Shown one piece after another: positions 6,597-7,080 of a stretch of 7,080 bases of DNA. Both the position numbers and the translations under genes were made by a program. Where the stretch lies: the NCBI GenBank assembly GCA_041919675.1, contig JAYRTJ010000156.1:1-7080 (forward strand), written 5' to 3'. This stretch comes from SHVO01 sp041919675. GTDB lineage: Bacteria > Pseudomonadota > Alphaproteobacteria > Rhodospirillales > Rhodospirillaceae. Position 1 is the stretch's first letter; every line of letters begins with the position of its first letter. The notes under the pieces are model-generated. The model made no database searches, was not told the DNA's origin, and saw only the letters and a list, made by a program, of their open reading frames with translations.

Positions 6597-6962
6597 TTAT
6601 TTCGGCGCCGCGCCGGTCCCGCCGATCGGCCGCGGCTTGAGGCTGCCGGGCGACGGGTTCGGCGGCGGGTTTTCAGGCGGCCTGATCACCGGCGTCCTCG
6701 ATCCGCTGGCGGGCGGCGGTTCGACAATCTCCGCGTCGCCCGTCGGCGGCGGCTTGAAGACGCTTGGGTCGTCTGTGGGGATTGCCGGCGCCGGTTTCAC
6801 GGGCGCCTCCTCGGGAACGGCCTTCGATGACGGCGGCGGCGCGCAGGCAGACGGCGATGTCGCCGGATCGCAGGCCGGAGGCGTTGACGCTGCGCAGGCG
6901 GCGTTGCCGATCATGATGGCGATCACGGCGGCACAGCTCCCCATTTTCAATATGGTCCTCAT
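6597..6962 (-). CDS. Small exported proline-rich protein, function unknown
   Basis: I do not recognise this 121-aa protein. It begins with a signal peptide: MRTILK, a hydrophobic stretch (about 9-19), then NAACAAS. An Ala-Cys-Ala ending at residue 24 suggests ordinary signal peptidase cleavage. Cys23 makes a lipoprotein conceivable, but Asn20 at the -3 position is a poor lipobox. The rest is low-complexity and probably disordered: PPP and PP runs, many Ser/Ala/Glu/Lys, with Cys31 and Cys40 as the only cysteines in the mature part. Such chains often act as periplasmic or envelope spacers; that is inference. The start at 6962 is preferred over an in-frame ATG at 6974 because AGGTG lies just upstream of it. 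A gene-length frame on the opposite strand (6637-7014) is Gly-rich with no such signals. It is on the same strand as the B12 operon but ends before the operon's promoter. Confidence 0.72.
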   Translation of the reverse strand: MRTILKMGSCAAVIAIMIGNAACAASTPPACDPATSPSACAPPPSSKAVPEEAPVKPAPAIPTDDPSVFKPPPTGDAEIVEPPPASGSRTPVIRPPENPPPNPSPGSLKPRPIGGTGAAPK

Positions 6963-6966
6963 GGCG

Positions 6967-6972
6967 CACCTC
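6967..6972 (-). promoter_or_regulatory. Ribosome binding site of the proline-rich gene
   Basis: GAGGTG (6972-6967) sits 4 bases before the ATG at 6962, with GAGG itself 6 bases away. The alternative ATG at 6974 has only a weak GAGAG before it, and its own first codons overlap this site. This decides the start at 6962. Confidence 0.6.
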
Positions 6973-6997
6973 ATATCTCTCGCGCCCCCGCCGGCTC

Positions 6998-7003
6998 GTT
7001 ATA
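6998..7003 (-). promoter_or_regulatory. Possible -10 element of the proline-rich gene
   Basis: TATAAC (7003-6998) matches the -10 consensus at 5 of 6 bases and would give a leader of about 30 nt. No convincing -35 is seen at 16-18 bases upstream (7021-7026 reads ACGCTT). The rest of 7004-7080 shows no gene or structure that I can support. Confidence 0.3.
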
Positions 7004-7080
7004 TGCGCCGATGATGGCTAAAGCGTGCATTTGAAGAGGAAATAGAAAGGCGGGCCGGACGGTTACGGAACTTCAGGCGC

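Noticed and set aside
6637..7014. 125-aa + strand frame opposite the proline-rich gene
   Set aside because: Gly-rich, no signal peptide and no good ribosome binding site, whereas the - strand frame has both.
1..7080. CRISPR arrays, tRNA/rRNA genes, insertion sequences, phage genes
   Set aside because: No regular repeat-spacer pattern, tRNA-like T-loop context, transposase motif or terminal repeats were seen on reading both strands.

Overview
The window is GC-rich DNA (about 60-65% by eye), with tightly packed genes that often overlap by 4 bases. The protein style, in particular the histidine kinase H-box region and the BtuB/BtuF wording, points to an alphaproteobacterium. I cannot place it more finely from sequence alone.

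Layout: (a) 2-1615, + strand: the 3' part of a membrane sensor histidine kinase whose true start lies left of the window. (b) 6180-1612, - strand: a complete four-gene vitamin B12 uptake operon, btuB-btuF-btuC-btuD. It encodes the outer-membrane TonB-dependent receptor, periplasmic binding protein, inner-membrane permease and ATPase. The last three genes are joined by ATGA start/stop overlaps, and btuF starts 8 bases after btuB ends. (c) 6181-6586: the btuB leader. It holds a well-preserved cobalamin riboswitch (about 6369-6549), a TTGACA -35 element placed so that transcription would begin at the aptamer's first stem, and a long expression platform of about 190 nt. (d) 6962-6597, - strand: a small exported proline-rich protein of unknown function, ending just before the btuB promoter. 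(e) 6963-7080: its upstream region, with one plausible -10 element and no other gene seen.

How it works together: BtuB would bring cobalamin across the outer membrane using TonB energy. BtuF would bind it in the periplasm, and BtuC2D2 would pump it into the cytoplasm with ATP. When cells have enough cobalamin, the riboswitch should shut the operon off, most likely by hiding the btuB ribosome binding site. No intrinsic terminator is visible in the leader. The kinase converges on btuD, and the two stop codons share the four bases CTAA. Nothing in the sequence links the kinase functionally to B12.

I see no unknown multi-gene system here. The most informative part is the btuB leader, where the L5-L13 kissing-loop partners, a helix that would cover the ribosome binding site, and several mutually exclusive helices can be read directly.
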